DNA of 5,292 bases from Bacteroidota bacterium (lineage in GTDB: Bacteria; Bacteroidota; Bacteroidia; Cytophagales; Cyclobacteriaceae): assembly GCA_003242315.1 (NCBI GenBank), contig QGUY01000272.1:1-5292 (forward strand), in the 5' to 3' direction. A model generated the notes under the pieces. That model was given only the letters and a program-made list of their open reading frames with translations, ran no database searches and had not been told where the DNA came from. Made by a program: the position numbers and the translations under genes. Of the stretch, positions 1 to 5,292 are shown in pieces; within the stretch, counting starts at the first letter, position 1, and each line of letters begins with the position of its first letter.

Positions 1-958
1 GCATAATGATGTCGACCGCACCGATCTCCAGCAGGCGACGGAATCCATAAGCGAGGTAAAGGTTTTCACCCGCACAGATTGGAGTGCTTGTTGAGTCGGC
101 AATGATCTTGTACGCTTCAGGATTTTCTGCCGGAATTGGTTCCTCCAGCCACATCAGGTTGTAAGGTTCAAGCCGCTTGGCTACTATTTGTCCGGTAGGT
201 GCATCATAGCGACCATGCATGTCGGCACAGATATCGATCTTCGGACCAACGGCTTCGCGGGCAGCGGCTATCTGATCTACCATGCGCTGGATTTCAGCAG
301 GGCTGGCGGTCCAGTTGTACCGATCGTACTTGTTAGGATCATTGAATTGGTCTAGGTCGAATTTTACCGCAGTAAAGCCCATCTCCTTTGCCCGCTTAGC
401 GTTTTCCGCAAAATCCTTGGGAGAGGGGAGGCGGGCTTGATAGAGCGCGGTGTCGCAATACACGCGTATCTTGTCGCGGAACTTACCGCCAAGCAATTGA
501 TAAACCGGGACGTTCAATGCTTTCCCCGCAAGATCCCACAGCGCAGATTCGATCGCTGACAACACTGCCACGTACATACCAGACTGCGCGCCTTCGAAGA
601 AACCACTCCGCCGAAGGTCTTCAAACAGCCTGTGCACGTTGAGCGGGCTGCGTCCCTGGATCCTGCGACCCAGCATCTTGACAAGGTGATACGTACCGGG
701 TGTCGCATCAACACCTTCTCCGCAACCCCATATGTCCTGGTTGGTGTAAATCTTTACGAACAAACTATGCCCATTGCGGATGTATCCGCATTTGATGTCT
801 GTAATTTTCAGGTCGCTGGGCGCCGACATCTTCGGGGCGCGATCAATTGCTTCTTCATAGCCCTTTCCCCATGAGGCAAAGGGAGACAATGCGCCAGCGG
901 CCAGGGCGCTTTTCATTAGAAAGGACCGCCGTGATGTTGAAGTGTGTGCTTTTTTCAC
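1..958 (-). CDS. Exported enolase-superfamily sugar-acid dehydratase-like protein (mandelate racemase/muconate lactonizing family), 3' end outside window
   Basis: The visible 319 residues resemble D-galactonate dehydratase (DgoD) and related acid-sugar dehydratases, which abstract the proton alpha to a carboxylate on a Mg-bound substrate and yield 2-keto-3-deoxy acids. The N-terminal capping domain spans about residues 50-160 (LFVKIYT, GCGEG, ALWDLAGK, YQLLGGK) and the barrel begins near 165. Likely Mg ligands are D246 in DMHGRYDAP, E272 in WLEEP and E298 in CAGEN. H248 in the DxH motif matches the catalytic histidine region of DgoD (DFHGR), and strand 2 reads VKFD, not KxK. Roughly the last 110 residues, including the other expected catalytic histidine, lie outside. 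The chosen start is GTG at 958: an in-frame TAA lies 12 bases upstream, and the next candidate, ATG at 916, would cut off the twin-arginine motif SRRSFLM (residues 9-15) that precedes a short hydrophobic stretch. It starts 34 bases after the RraA gene, so co-transcription is likely. Family is confident; substrate is unknown. Confidence 0.9.
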   Translation of the reverse strand, partial: MKKAHTSTSRRSFLMKSALAAGALSPFASWGKGYEEAIDRAPKMSAPSDLKITDIKCGYIRNGHSLFVKIYTNQDIWGCGEGVDATPGTYHLVKMLGRRIQGRSPLNVHRLFEDLRRSGFFEGAQSGMYVAVLSAIESALWDLAGKALNVPVYQLLGGKFRDKIRVYCDTALYQARLPSPKDFAENAKRAKEMGFTAVKFDLDQFNDPNKYDRYNWTASPAEIQRMVDQIAAAREAVGPKIDICADMHGRYDAPTGQIVAKRLEPYNLMWLEEPIPAENPEAYKIIADSTSTPICAGENLYLAYGFRRLLEIGAVDIIM

Positions 959-992
959 GATTGGGTTGATTTAGATATTCGGATCAATTCAA

Positions 993-1937
993 TTACCAGG
1001 TGCGCGTTTTTAAATACTCCTGAATTTGTTCCTTGGGAACAGGAAGTTTGTCGATGTGATCGTTGAGCCATTGCGAGAAGTCCCTCTCAATTTCTTCCGA
1101 CCAGCGCGAATCGATCTGGCCCGGCGTGTACTTCTGCTCACGGAGGCGCTGATGGCCAAACATATCCCGCAACCGCACTATTTCAGACGTCTTTACAACC
1201 TGCTCAACCAGGTGAGGCGGTATAAAAATTACGCCGCCATCTCGGCCCAGCACCACGTCGCCCGGCATGACTGTTGCCTTGCCGATGCGAGTCGGTGTGT
1301 TGATGCCAATGAGCGTAGTATTCAACCGCCCATCAGGATTGTTCAGGTGATGCGAGGGGTGATAGGATCTGAAAAATGAAGTGAATCCCCCTATTTCCTT
1401 GAGGCCGTTTATGTCGCGCACAGCGCCATTGTATACAATGCCGTTTCCGGTTTTTGCATAAATGGAATTGCCGAGGTTATCGCCAATAGTAGGGCCATCC
1501 TCATGCGCACCAAACTGATCAACAACGTAAACGTCGCCTTTCACCAGCATGTCGATGGGCCAGGAGTTTTGCGACTTCACGCGTCCATCTTTTTCGTGCC
1601 CTTTCTTATCGATGACGCGATGAATGTCAGGCCGGCCAGGAACGAACGTAGCCGTCACAGCGCGTCCCACGAGCACGCTATCCGGATTGATCATGATCCA
1701 TCCGTCTTCATACTGATGGTTGTAGTTGTGACCCCGCAGTACGGCCCACGCTTCTTCCAGGGTCACCAGCTTGAGTCGCGTTAGCAAGTCATCAGGAACT
1801 TTCGGACGCCCGTCAGGGAACCGTTCTCCCTTCCACTCAGGCGTGAGGAAAATGAGCTCTTCTCTCGAGATCTGCTGCGCAGTCGCAGCAAAACCCGAAA
1901 GCAGGATCAATGCGGAAAAAATCAGAGTCCTTTTCAT
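993..1937 (-). CDS. RraA-family protein with Sec signal peptide (HMG/CHA aldolase-like fold)
   Basis: A 314-residue member of the RraA family (PF03737), which includes 4-hydroxy-4-methyl-2-oxoglutarate aldolases, oxaloacetate decarboxylases and the E. coli RNase E inhibitor RraA. The metal/substrate signature D-x20-R-D is intact: D153, then exactly 20 residues, then R174-D175 in YNGAVRD. The late family motif is GDVVLGRDGGVIFIP at 226-240. That argues for an enzyme more than for an RNase E regulator. Residues 1-20 look like a Sec signal peptide (MKRT, hydrophobic core, ATA just before QQ). Family members are often about 160-230 residues; this one has about 50 residues between the signal and the core, and a charged C-terminal extension of about 70 residues (241-314). 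The frame is open up to an ATG at 2027, but ATG 1937 is preferred because it puts the signal peptide at the N-terminus. No Shine-Dalgarno is visible. It sits between an SGNH hydrolase and a sugar-acid dehydratase homologue, which suggests keto-acid cleavage as a role (inference). Databases often mislabel such proteins as dimethylmenaquinone methyltransferase or RNase regulator. Confidence 0.9.
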   Translation of the reverse strand: MKRTLIFSALILLSGFAATAQQISREELIFLTPEWKGERFPDGRPKVPDDLLTRLKLVTLEEAWAVLRGHNYNHQYEDGWIMINPDSVLVGRAVTATFVPGRPDIHRVIDKKGHEKDGRVKSQNSWPIDMLVKGDVYVVDQFGAHEDGPTIGDNLGNSIYAKTGNGIVYNGAVRDINGLKEIGGFTSFFRSYHPSHHLNNPDGRLNTTLIGINTPTRIGKATVMPGDVVLGRDGGVIFIPPHLVEQVVKTSEIVRLRDMFGHQRLREQKYTPGQIDSRWSEEIERDFSQWLNDHIDKLPVPKEQIQEYLKTRTW

Positions 1938-1973
1938 AGGTGATGGGTTGTGTTTTGGATCAAGTTTGGAGTT

Positions 1974-1999
1974 CAAGCGTACTTTTGAGGTACGGCTTG
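1974..1999. promoter_or_regulatory. Inverted repeat upstream of the RraA-family gene (possible operator or leader hairpin)
   Basis: CAAGCGTAC (1974-1982) and GTACGGCTTG (1990-1999) are inverted copies with nine paired bases and one extra G/C in the right arm, around the 7-base spacer TTTTGAG. The element lies 37 bases upstream of the ATG at 1937 in the 163-base gap after the SGNH gene. It could be a regulator-binding dyad or an RNA hairpin in the 5' leader. No T-run follows it on the minus strand, so it does not look like a terminator. The symmetry is read directly; the function is a guess. Confidence 0.35.
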
Positions 2000-2100
2000 T
2001 TTGGCAAAGCATATGTGCTAAGCCCATTCATTCTATCTGCAATCGTTTGAATGGAAAAAATCTTGTATGGACGGACGCTTATCATGTTCCGACGGGGCCT

Positions 2101-2850
2101 TCAACGAGCCACAATCTGCATCCACGTCGTAGCCATCAATTGCGCGCCAGCAATGGATGGATGCACGCCGTCAGGTGCCCAATAGTCGCCCGGAGCTTTT
2201 TCCATTGCCTTGTCGAAAACAGACTGAAAGGGAATGAATACTGCATCAAAGCGATCCGCCACCTCACGTGCCGCGGTTTGATATTCGTTAAATTCCGGGA
2301 ACCATGTATTGTCGACGGCCTTGGTGCCAGGAATGGCAAAGGGCTCGCATATGATCAAAGTAACATTCGGAAGCGCCTTCTTCGTGCGTTCTATCAACGC
2401 CATGTAGTCGTTCCGGTAGGTGGCTACGGTACCATCGTAGTTACCGTTTCTTTTGTGCCAATAGTCGTTCACGCCAATCAGGATGCTAAGCACATCAGGC
2501 TTTATTTTTAAACAATCTTCCTCCCAACGTTCGGCGAGCTGATACACTTTATTACCGCTAATCCCGCGATTGTGAATGTTTAATTTCAGAGAGGCAAAGT
2601 TATGAAGGAGTTCCGCGGCAGCGAGAAATGCATATCCTCTTCCGAGCGCGCTGCTGTTATTTGGTTCCTTGATATCCCGGTTCCTTCCCGCGTCCGTGAT
2701 TGAGTCGCCCTGGAACAAGATCGTCGCTTCCTGCCTGAGGCGAACTTTTGCAATGTTGTTGGGAATGGCCGCAGCCACGATATCGGGCAGGCTAAGCGCC
2801 ATCGCGCTTCCAACTGCAGCATGTTTGATGAATCGTCTCCGGGAGTTCAT
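2101..2850 (-). CDS. Tat-exported SGNH/GDSL-family hydrolase (probable carbohydrate esterase)
   Basis: A 249-residue SGNH hydrolase, a normal length for a single-domain family member. All blocks are present: block I FQGDSITD with nucleophile S50; block II RGISGN with oxyanion-hole G99; block III IGVND with N128; block V APDGVHPS with D227 and H230, completing the Ser-Asp-His set. The N-terminus carries a near-perfect twin-arginine motif, SRRRFIK (residues 3-9), followed by a hydrophobic stretch and an Ala-rich end near residue 28, so export in folded form is expected. The family hydrolyses esters, commonly acetyl groups on polysaccharides such as xylan, pectin or rhamnogalacturonan; which one here cannot be read. 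ATG 2850 is chosen because it places the Tat motif at the very start. It is the first gene of the minus-strand cluster, 163 bases before the RraA gene, so an additional promoter between the two is possible. No Shine-Dalgarno or clear Bacteroidota promoter (TTTG / TAnnTTTG) was found upstream. Confidence 0.93.
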   Translation of the reverse strand: MNSRRRFIKHAAVGSAMALSLPDIVAAAIPNNIAKVRLRQEATILFQGDSITDAGRNRDIKEPNNSSALGRGYAFLAAAELLHNFASLKLNIHNRGISGNKVYQLAERWEEDCLKIKPDVLSILIGVNDYWHKRNGNYDGTVATYRNDYMALIERTKKALPNVTLIICEPFAIPGTKAVDNTWFPEFNEYQTAAREVADRFDAVFIPFQSVFDKAMEKAPGDYWAPDGVHPSIAGAQLMATTWMQIVAR

Positions 2851-2971
2851 GGGTTACTGAATAATGGTCCCGGAAAGTAGGAAAGTTGAACCGCCCCGGC
2901 AAGTCTGATATGACGGAACCACATAAGGCACAACAGAAAACAGTAGGACACATAGTTGTGCCCACTGAAAA

Positions 2972-3059
2972 GAATCCCCGCATCTGCAGTCCGCCCTCGC
3001 TTCCCCGGCCGGCGGACGATACACCTTGTGTGGCAGGTGCTGCAGATGCTGCGGGATCC
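2972..3059. other. Multi-branched inverted repeat, possible structured RNA with a three-way junction
   Basis: Outer stem: GCATCTGCAG (2980-2989) pairs perfectly with CTGCAGATGC (3040-3049), and the stem can extend across a bulge through CCC/GGG and AT/AT to about 2972 and 3059. The next base begins a second helix, TCCGCC (2990-2995) with GGCGGA (3011-3016). A third helix, CACC (3022-3025) with GGTG (3036-3039), ends directly against the outer stem. A 5-base joiner (CGATA) links helices two and three. An alternative for helix three is ACAC-CTT-GTGT (3021-3031). If read leftward it would be in the SGNH gene leader, with its last base about 120 bases before that start; there the stem is followed by a short T-rich stretch (TTCTTTT). 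The strand is unknown, and I match it to no known riboswitch or RNA family. It could also be a palindromic DNA element. Confidence 0.4.
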
Positions 3060-3095
3060 TGAAAAATTAAACTACGACATCAAAACGCGCCGGGA

Positions 3096-3120
3096 CTAAG
3101 AACCTTGTGTTCGCGCTTAG
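3096..3120. other. Bulged hairpin sharing a 9-base loop motif with the neighbouring fold
   Basis: CTAA-GAAC (3096-3103) pairs with GTTC (3109-3112) and TTAG (3117-3120), with GCGC (3113-3116) bulged and a five-base loop CTTGT. The sequence ACCTTGTGT here (3102-3110) is an exact copy of 3023-3031 in the third helix of the fold to the left. The pairing is short, so chance is possible. Confidence 0.25.
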
Positions 3121-3226
3121 AAAAACAGGTGAAGTGCTGATAAGCGGAGACGAAATGTCGTTTTGGAGGGGATAACGTACTGCGTACAAGCTGAACCTGG
3201 CAAAATCTCAAATCCGGCAATGTAAT

Positions 3227-3252
3227 TGCAGACTCAAAATTTTGAGAATGCA
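3227..3252. promoter_or_regulatory. 26-bp dyad with a perfect 14-bp palindromic core (candidate regulator-binding site)
   Basis: The core CTCAAAATTTTGAG (3233-3246) is a perfect palindrome. It is flanked symmetrically by TGCA on each side (3227-3230 and 3249-3252), with two unpaired bases in each spacer. Such a spacer-free symmetric site suits a dimeric DNA-binding protein. It lies 82 bases upstream of the TamB-like start, where a repressor or activator could act, and it is far from the SGNH start. No regulator gene is in the window, so the protein that might bind is unknown. Confidence 0.4.
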
Positions 3253-3334
3253 TCCGGTAAATTGGCGGAAAAGGGACGAAATTACCCACACATCCCTCTA
3301 GCCGGATGTAACAACGTTTTGGATAAACTCATCC

Positions 3335-5292
3335 ATGCAGGAAAAGCGCAGCGCATTCAAGAGAACCGTCCTGAAGGCAATTCGGGTTTTCGGATGGATA
3401 TGGCTTGGAATCATTGCACTGATCCTTTTTCTGGTCCTCATTATTCGAATTCCGGCAGTCCAGAATAAGATCGTTCAGCGCGTGGTATTATCATTAAAAG
3501 AAACCACCGGCGCCGAAATTTCCCTGGACAGAATCCTGATATCCTTCCCAAAACGCATTGTAATGGAAAACCTGTTGGTGGCGAACCCCCAACAGGATAC
3601 GCTCTTATATGCCGGCCGCATCTCCGTTGACGCGGACCTGATTGGCCTTCTTTCCCACAGAATCCAACTCAACGATGTGGGACTGACCGACATCAGGGGA
3701 CAGGTGACGCGCGGCCCCGACGGAGATTTCAATTTTCAGTTCATGCTGGACTCCCTCGCTGGTGAAGAATCTCCACAAGATTCCCCATCCAAACCATGGG
3801 ACTTCACCATTCGCGGTGTGACACTGGAAAAGATAGATGTGCGGTACGACGATCATTATTCCGGAATTTTCATCGACGTGATAGTCAAGAGTTTGCAGGC
3901 CCGCGCGCGCAACTTCGACCTGACCGGGGGCTTGATCTCCCTATCCAGCGTTGATATCGATGGCTTGCGAGGAGACATGGCATTGCGCCAAGGGAGCGCT
4001 CCGGATACAGCCAGCGTGGACAGTGAAGAGACCGAGCCCAATACGCCCCTCAGTCTGACAGCCAGTACCATTGATATCAAGGAAAGCCAGATCCGGTTTC
4101 GTGATGAGCAGTCGGGAAGTGAATTGAATTTTGATGTTGGGATGCTGCACATTAGCGAGCCCGACGTCGACATGGTGGGACCGCGGATTGCCGTTGACGC
4201 CTTTCACCTCGAACGGAGTTTTATTGCATACCATCAGCATGTACCAAGGGATACCGTCGAAGCCTTTGATTCCGTGGGCGAAACTCAAGCGACCGATGAA
4301 ACATGGTCCTTTGAACTTGATCGCCTTACATTGGAAGACAACGCATTGCAATATCATGACTTTACATCCGAACGAACTCCAGGCCTCGATCCCAATCACC
4401 TTTGGGTTACGCGACTTGAAGCGGACATCTCCAATGTGGCGGTCTCGCCAACGCGCTATGCCGCAAACATTGATCGCCTGGGCTTTCACGAGTCCGGTGG
4501 ATTTCGCCTGAATAATCTGACTGCAGTACTCACTGCCGACAGCGTGCATACTTCCGTTGACAACCTCGACCTTGAGACTCCAAACAGCCGCGTCAGGGTA
4601 TCAATGGACGCTCGTTACCCTTCCTTGTCTTCTATCGCCGAGAACCTTGACCAGCTTGAGTTCTCGCTCAACGCACCAGAGTCATATGTCGGCATGCGCG
4701 ATATCAATCTGCTGGTCCCAACACTGCCGCTCGCACTGCCGGATACGGGTCAGGTCCGATTCGAAGCGATCGCTACGGGCAAGACGAACAACCTGGATTT
4801 GGAAAAGTTTTCAATAAACGCCCTGAACGACACACACGTCGCGGCACGGGGAACACTTCAAAACATCTCGGATAAGAATGCGCTGAGTTTTGACGTGGAA
4901 CTCCAGGAACTTCAAACCACGGCAACCGACCTCTCCACGTTGCTTCCCGATTCGCTCTTGCCAAAGTCGTTTGTGCTCCCCCAACAAATTGCTTTGAGAG
5001 GCGTGTTTTCGGGGACCCTGGGCAATCCGGCAATGCGTGCGACGCTTGAGTCAGATATGGGTTTGGTTGAAACTGATGCGGTACTTCATCTCGATGAAAA
5101 ATTCCAAATACACACCTATCGCGGAAGCCTGGATATCTCACAATTTCAACTTGGTCGACTGCTTGACAACGATAAACTGGGCATCGTTGATCTCAGAGGT
5201 ACCGTGGAAGGCGCGGGCTTATCCCTGGATGACATTGACGCATACGCTCGCGTTACCGTCAACGAATTTGGTTTCAACGATTACGTGTATCG
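3335..5292 (+). CDS. tamB: TamB/AsmA-like envelope protein, N-terminal 652 residues (3' end outside window)
   Basis: The frame is open from 3335 through the right edge without a stop. It begins with a short basic segment (MQEKRSAFKR), then one hydrophobic membrane anchor at about residues 19-38, then RIPAVQNKIVQ and SLKETTGAEISLDRI, the usual opening of Bacteroidota TamB-domain proteins. Further family-like stretches are DTLLYAG at 88-94 and FNFQF at 132-136. After that the sequence is a long series of short beta strands rich in alternating hydrophobic and polar residues (for example LTLEDNALQYHDF, SVDIDGLRGDMAL). This fits the AsmA-like beta-taco repeat fold that forms a hydrophobic groove spanning the periplasm. 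Relatives are usually about 1,400-1,800 residues, so well over half is missing, including the C-terminal domain that defines TamB. Proposed roles in the family are outer-membrane protein insertion with TamA and phospholipid transport. ATG 3335 is the first ATG after an in-frame TAG at 3299. No TamA partner is visible. Confidence 0.88.
   Translation, partial: MQEKRSAFKRTVLKAIRVFGWIWLGIIALILFLVLIIRIPAVQNKIVQRVVLSLKETTGAEISLDRILISFPKRIVMENLLVANPQQDTLLYAGRISVDADLIGLLSHRIQLNDVGLTDIRGQVTRGPDGDFNFQFMLDSLAGEESPQDSPSKPWDFTIRGVTLEKIDVRYDDHYSGIFIDVIVKSLQARARNFDLTGGLISLSSVDIDGLRGDMALRQGSAPDTASVDSEETEPNTPLSLTASTIDIKESQIRFRDEQSGSELNFDVGMLHISEPDVDMVGPRIAVDAFHLERSFIAYHQHVPRDTVEAFDSVGETQATDETWSFELDRLTLEDNALQYHDFTSERTPGLDPNHLWVTRLEADISNVAVSPTRYAANIDRLGFHESGGFRLNNLTAVLTADSVHTSVDNLDLETPNSRVRVSMDARYPSLSSIAENLDQLEFSLNAPESYVGMRDINLLVPTLPLALPDTGQVRFEAIATGKTNNLDLEKFSINALNDTHVAARGTLQNISDKNALSFDVELQELQTTATDLSTLLPDSLLPKSFVLPQQIALRGVFSGTLGNPAMRATLESDMGLVETDAVLHLDEKFQIHTYRGSLDISQFQLGRLLDNDKLGIVDLRGTVEGAGLSLDDIDAYARVTVNEFGFNDYVY

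Larger units (their letters stand above)
2851..3334. other. Divergent non-coding region between the SGNH hydrolase and TamB-like genes
   Basis: These 484 bases hold no open frame with recognisable protein features; the short frames here lack family motifs. The 5' regions of both divergent genes must lie here, and it is rich in inverted repeats: a multi-branched one at 2972-3059, a bulged hairpin at 3096-3120, GTAC-TGC-GTAC at 3177-3187 and a long palindrome at 3227-3252. No convincing Bacteroidota promoter pair with correct spacing was found for either direction, and no sigma-70 type box stands out. Confidence 0.7.

Noticed and set aside
1938..2027. A 30-residue N-terminal extension of the RraA gene from ATG 2027
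   Set aside because: It would bury a clear Sec signal peptide inside the protein and would read through the inverted repeat at 1974-1999.
2040..2100. A terminator after the SGNH gene, suggested by a T6 run on the minus strand
   Set aside because: No stable GC-rich stem directly precedes the T-run; only a 4-bp CGGA/TCCG pairing is visible at a distance.
1771..2511. A 246-codon plus-strand open frame antisense to the RraA and SGNH genes
   Set aside because: It lies opposite two genes with intact family motifs, has no domain-like features of its own and bridges their intergenic gap; it is a shadow frame.
2792..2983. A 63-codon minus-strand frame overlapping the start of the SGNH gene
   Set aside because: It is out of frame with the real Tat-bearing start and has no recognisable features, despite a few cysteines.
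3241..3265. TTTG (3241-3244) and TAAATTGG (3258-3265) as a Bacteroidota-type promoter for the TamB-like gene
   Set aside because: The second box has a mismatch and the 13-base spacing is well short of the roughly 20 expected.
3080..3289. A 69-codon minus-strand open frame in the divergent region
   Set aside because: It has no motif, signal or coding-like composition, and it overlaps the palindrome and the hairpin region.
3251..3308. CATCCGG (3251-3257) and CCGGATG (3302-3308) as an inverted repeat
   Set aside because: Only seven bases pair across a 44-base gap, which is easily chance.
3941..4549. A 202-codon minus-strand open frame inside the TamB-like gene
   Set aside because: The plus strand is an uninterrupted TamB-like coding frame here; the antisense translation shows no recognisable family.

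Overview
The window suggests a Bacteroidota-type bacterium, possibly a cytophagal or chitinophagal environmental lineage. The reasons are: the rightmost gene has the N-terminus typical of the large Bacteroidota TamB-like proteins; none of the four starts has a recognisable Shine-Dalgarno sequence, which is common in this phylum; and exported sugar-processing enzymes are clustered. The base composition looks balanced, neither strongly AT- nor GC-rich. The genus cannot be read from the sequence.

Layout. Three genes lie head to tail on the minus strand, read from right to left: a Tat-exported SGNH/GDSL hydrolase (2101-2850), a Sec-exported RraA-family protein (993-1937), and a Tat-exported enolase-superfamily (mandelate racemase / galactonate dehydratase-like) enzyme (1-958) whose C-terminus lies beyond the left edge. 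On the plus strand, a divergently oriented TamB/AsmA-like envelope protein starts at 3335 and runs off the right edge, with 652 codons visible. A 484-bp non-coding region (2851-3334) separates the two transcription units.

How the genes may work together (inference). The minus-strand genes look like a small catabolic operon. An SGNH esterase would remove acyl groups or split esters from a carbohydrate. A sugar-acid dehydratase would turn an aldonate or uronate derivative into a 2-keto-3-deoxy acid. An RraA-fold aldolase/decarboxylase would act on a keto acid. All three carry export signals, so the chemistry would take place outside the cytoplasm, which is unusual for dehydratases and RraA-fold enzymes. 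The TamB-like gene belongs to outer-membrane biogenesis or lipid transport and is probably just a neighbour.

Non-coding signals. The divergent region holds a possible three-way-junction RNA fold (about 2972-3059), a second bulged hairpin sharing a 9-base loop motif with the first, and a perfect 14-bp palindrome inside a 26-bp dyad. The 163-bp gap before the RraA gene has another inverted repeat. No tRNA, rRNA, CRISPR, insertion sequence or integrase is visible.
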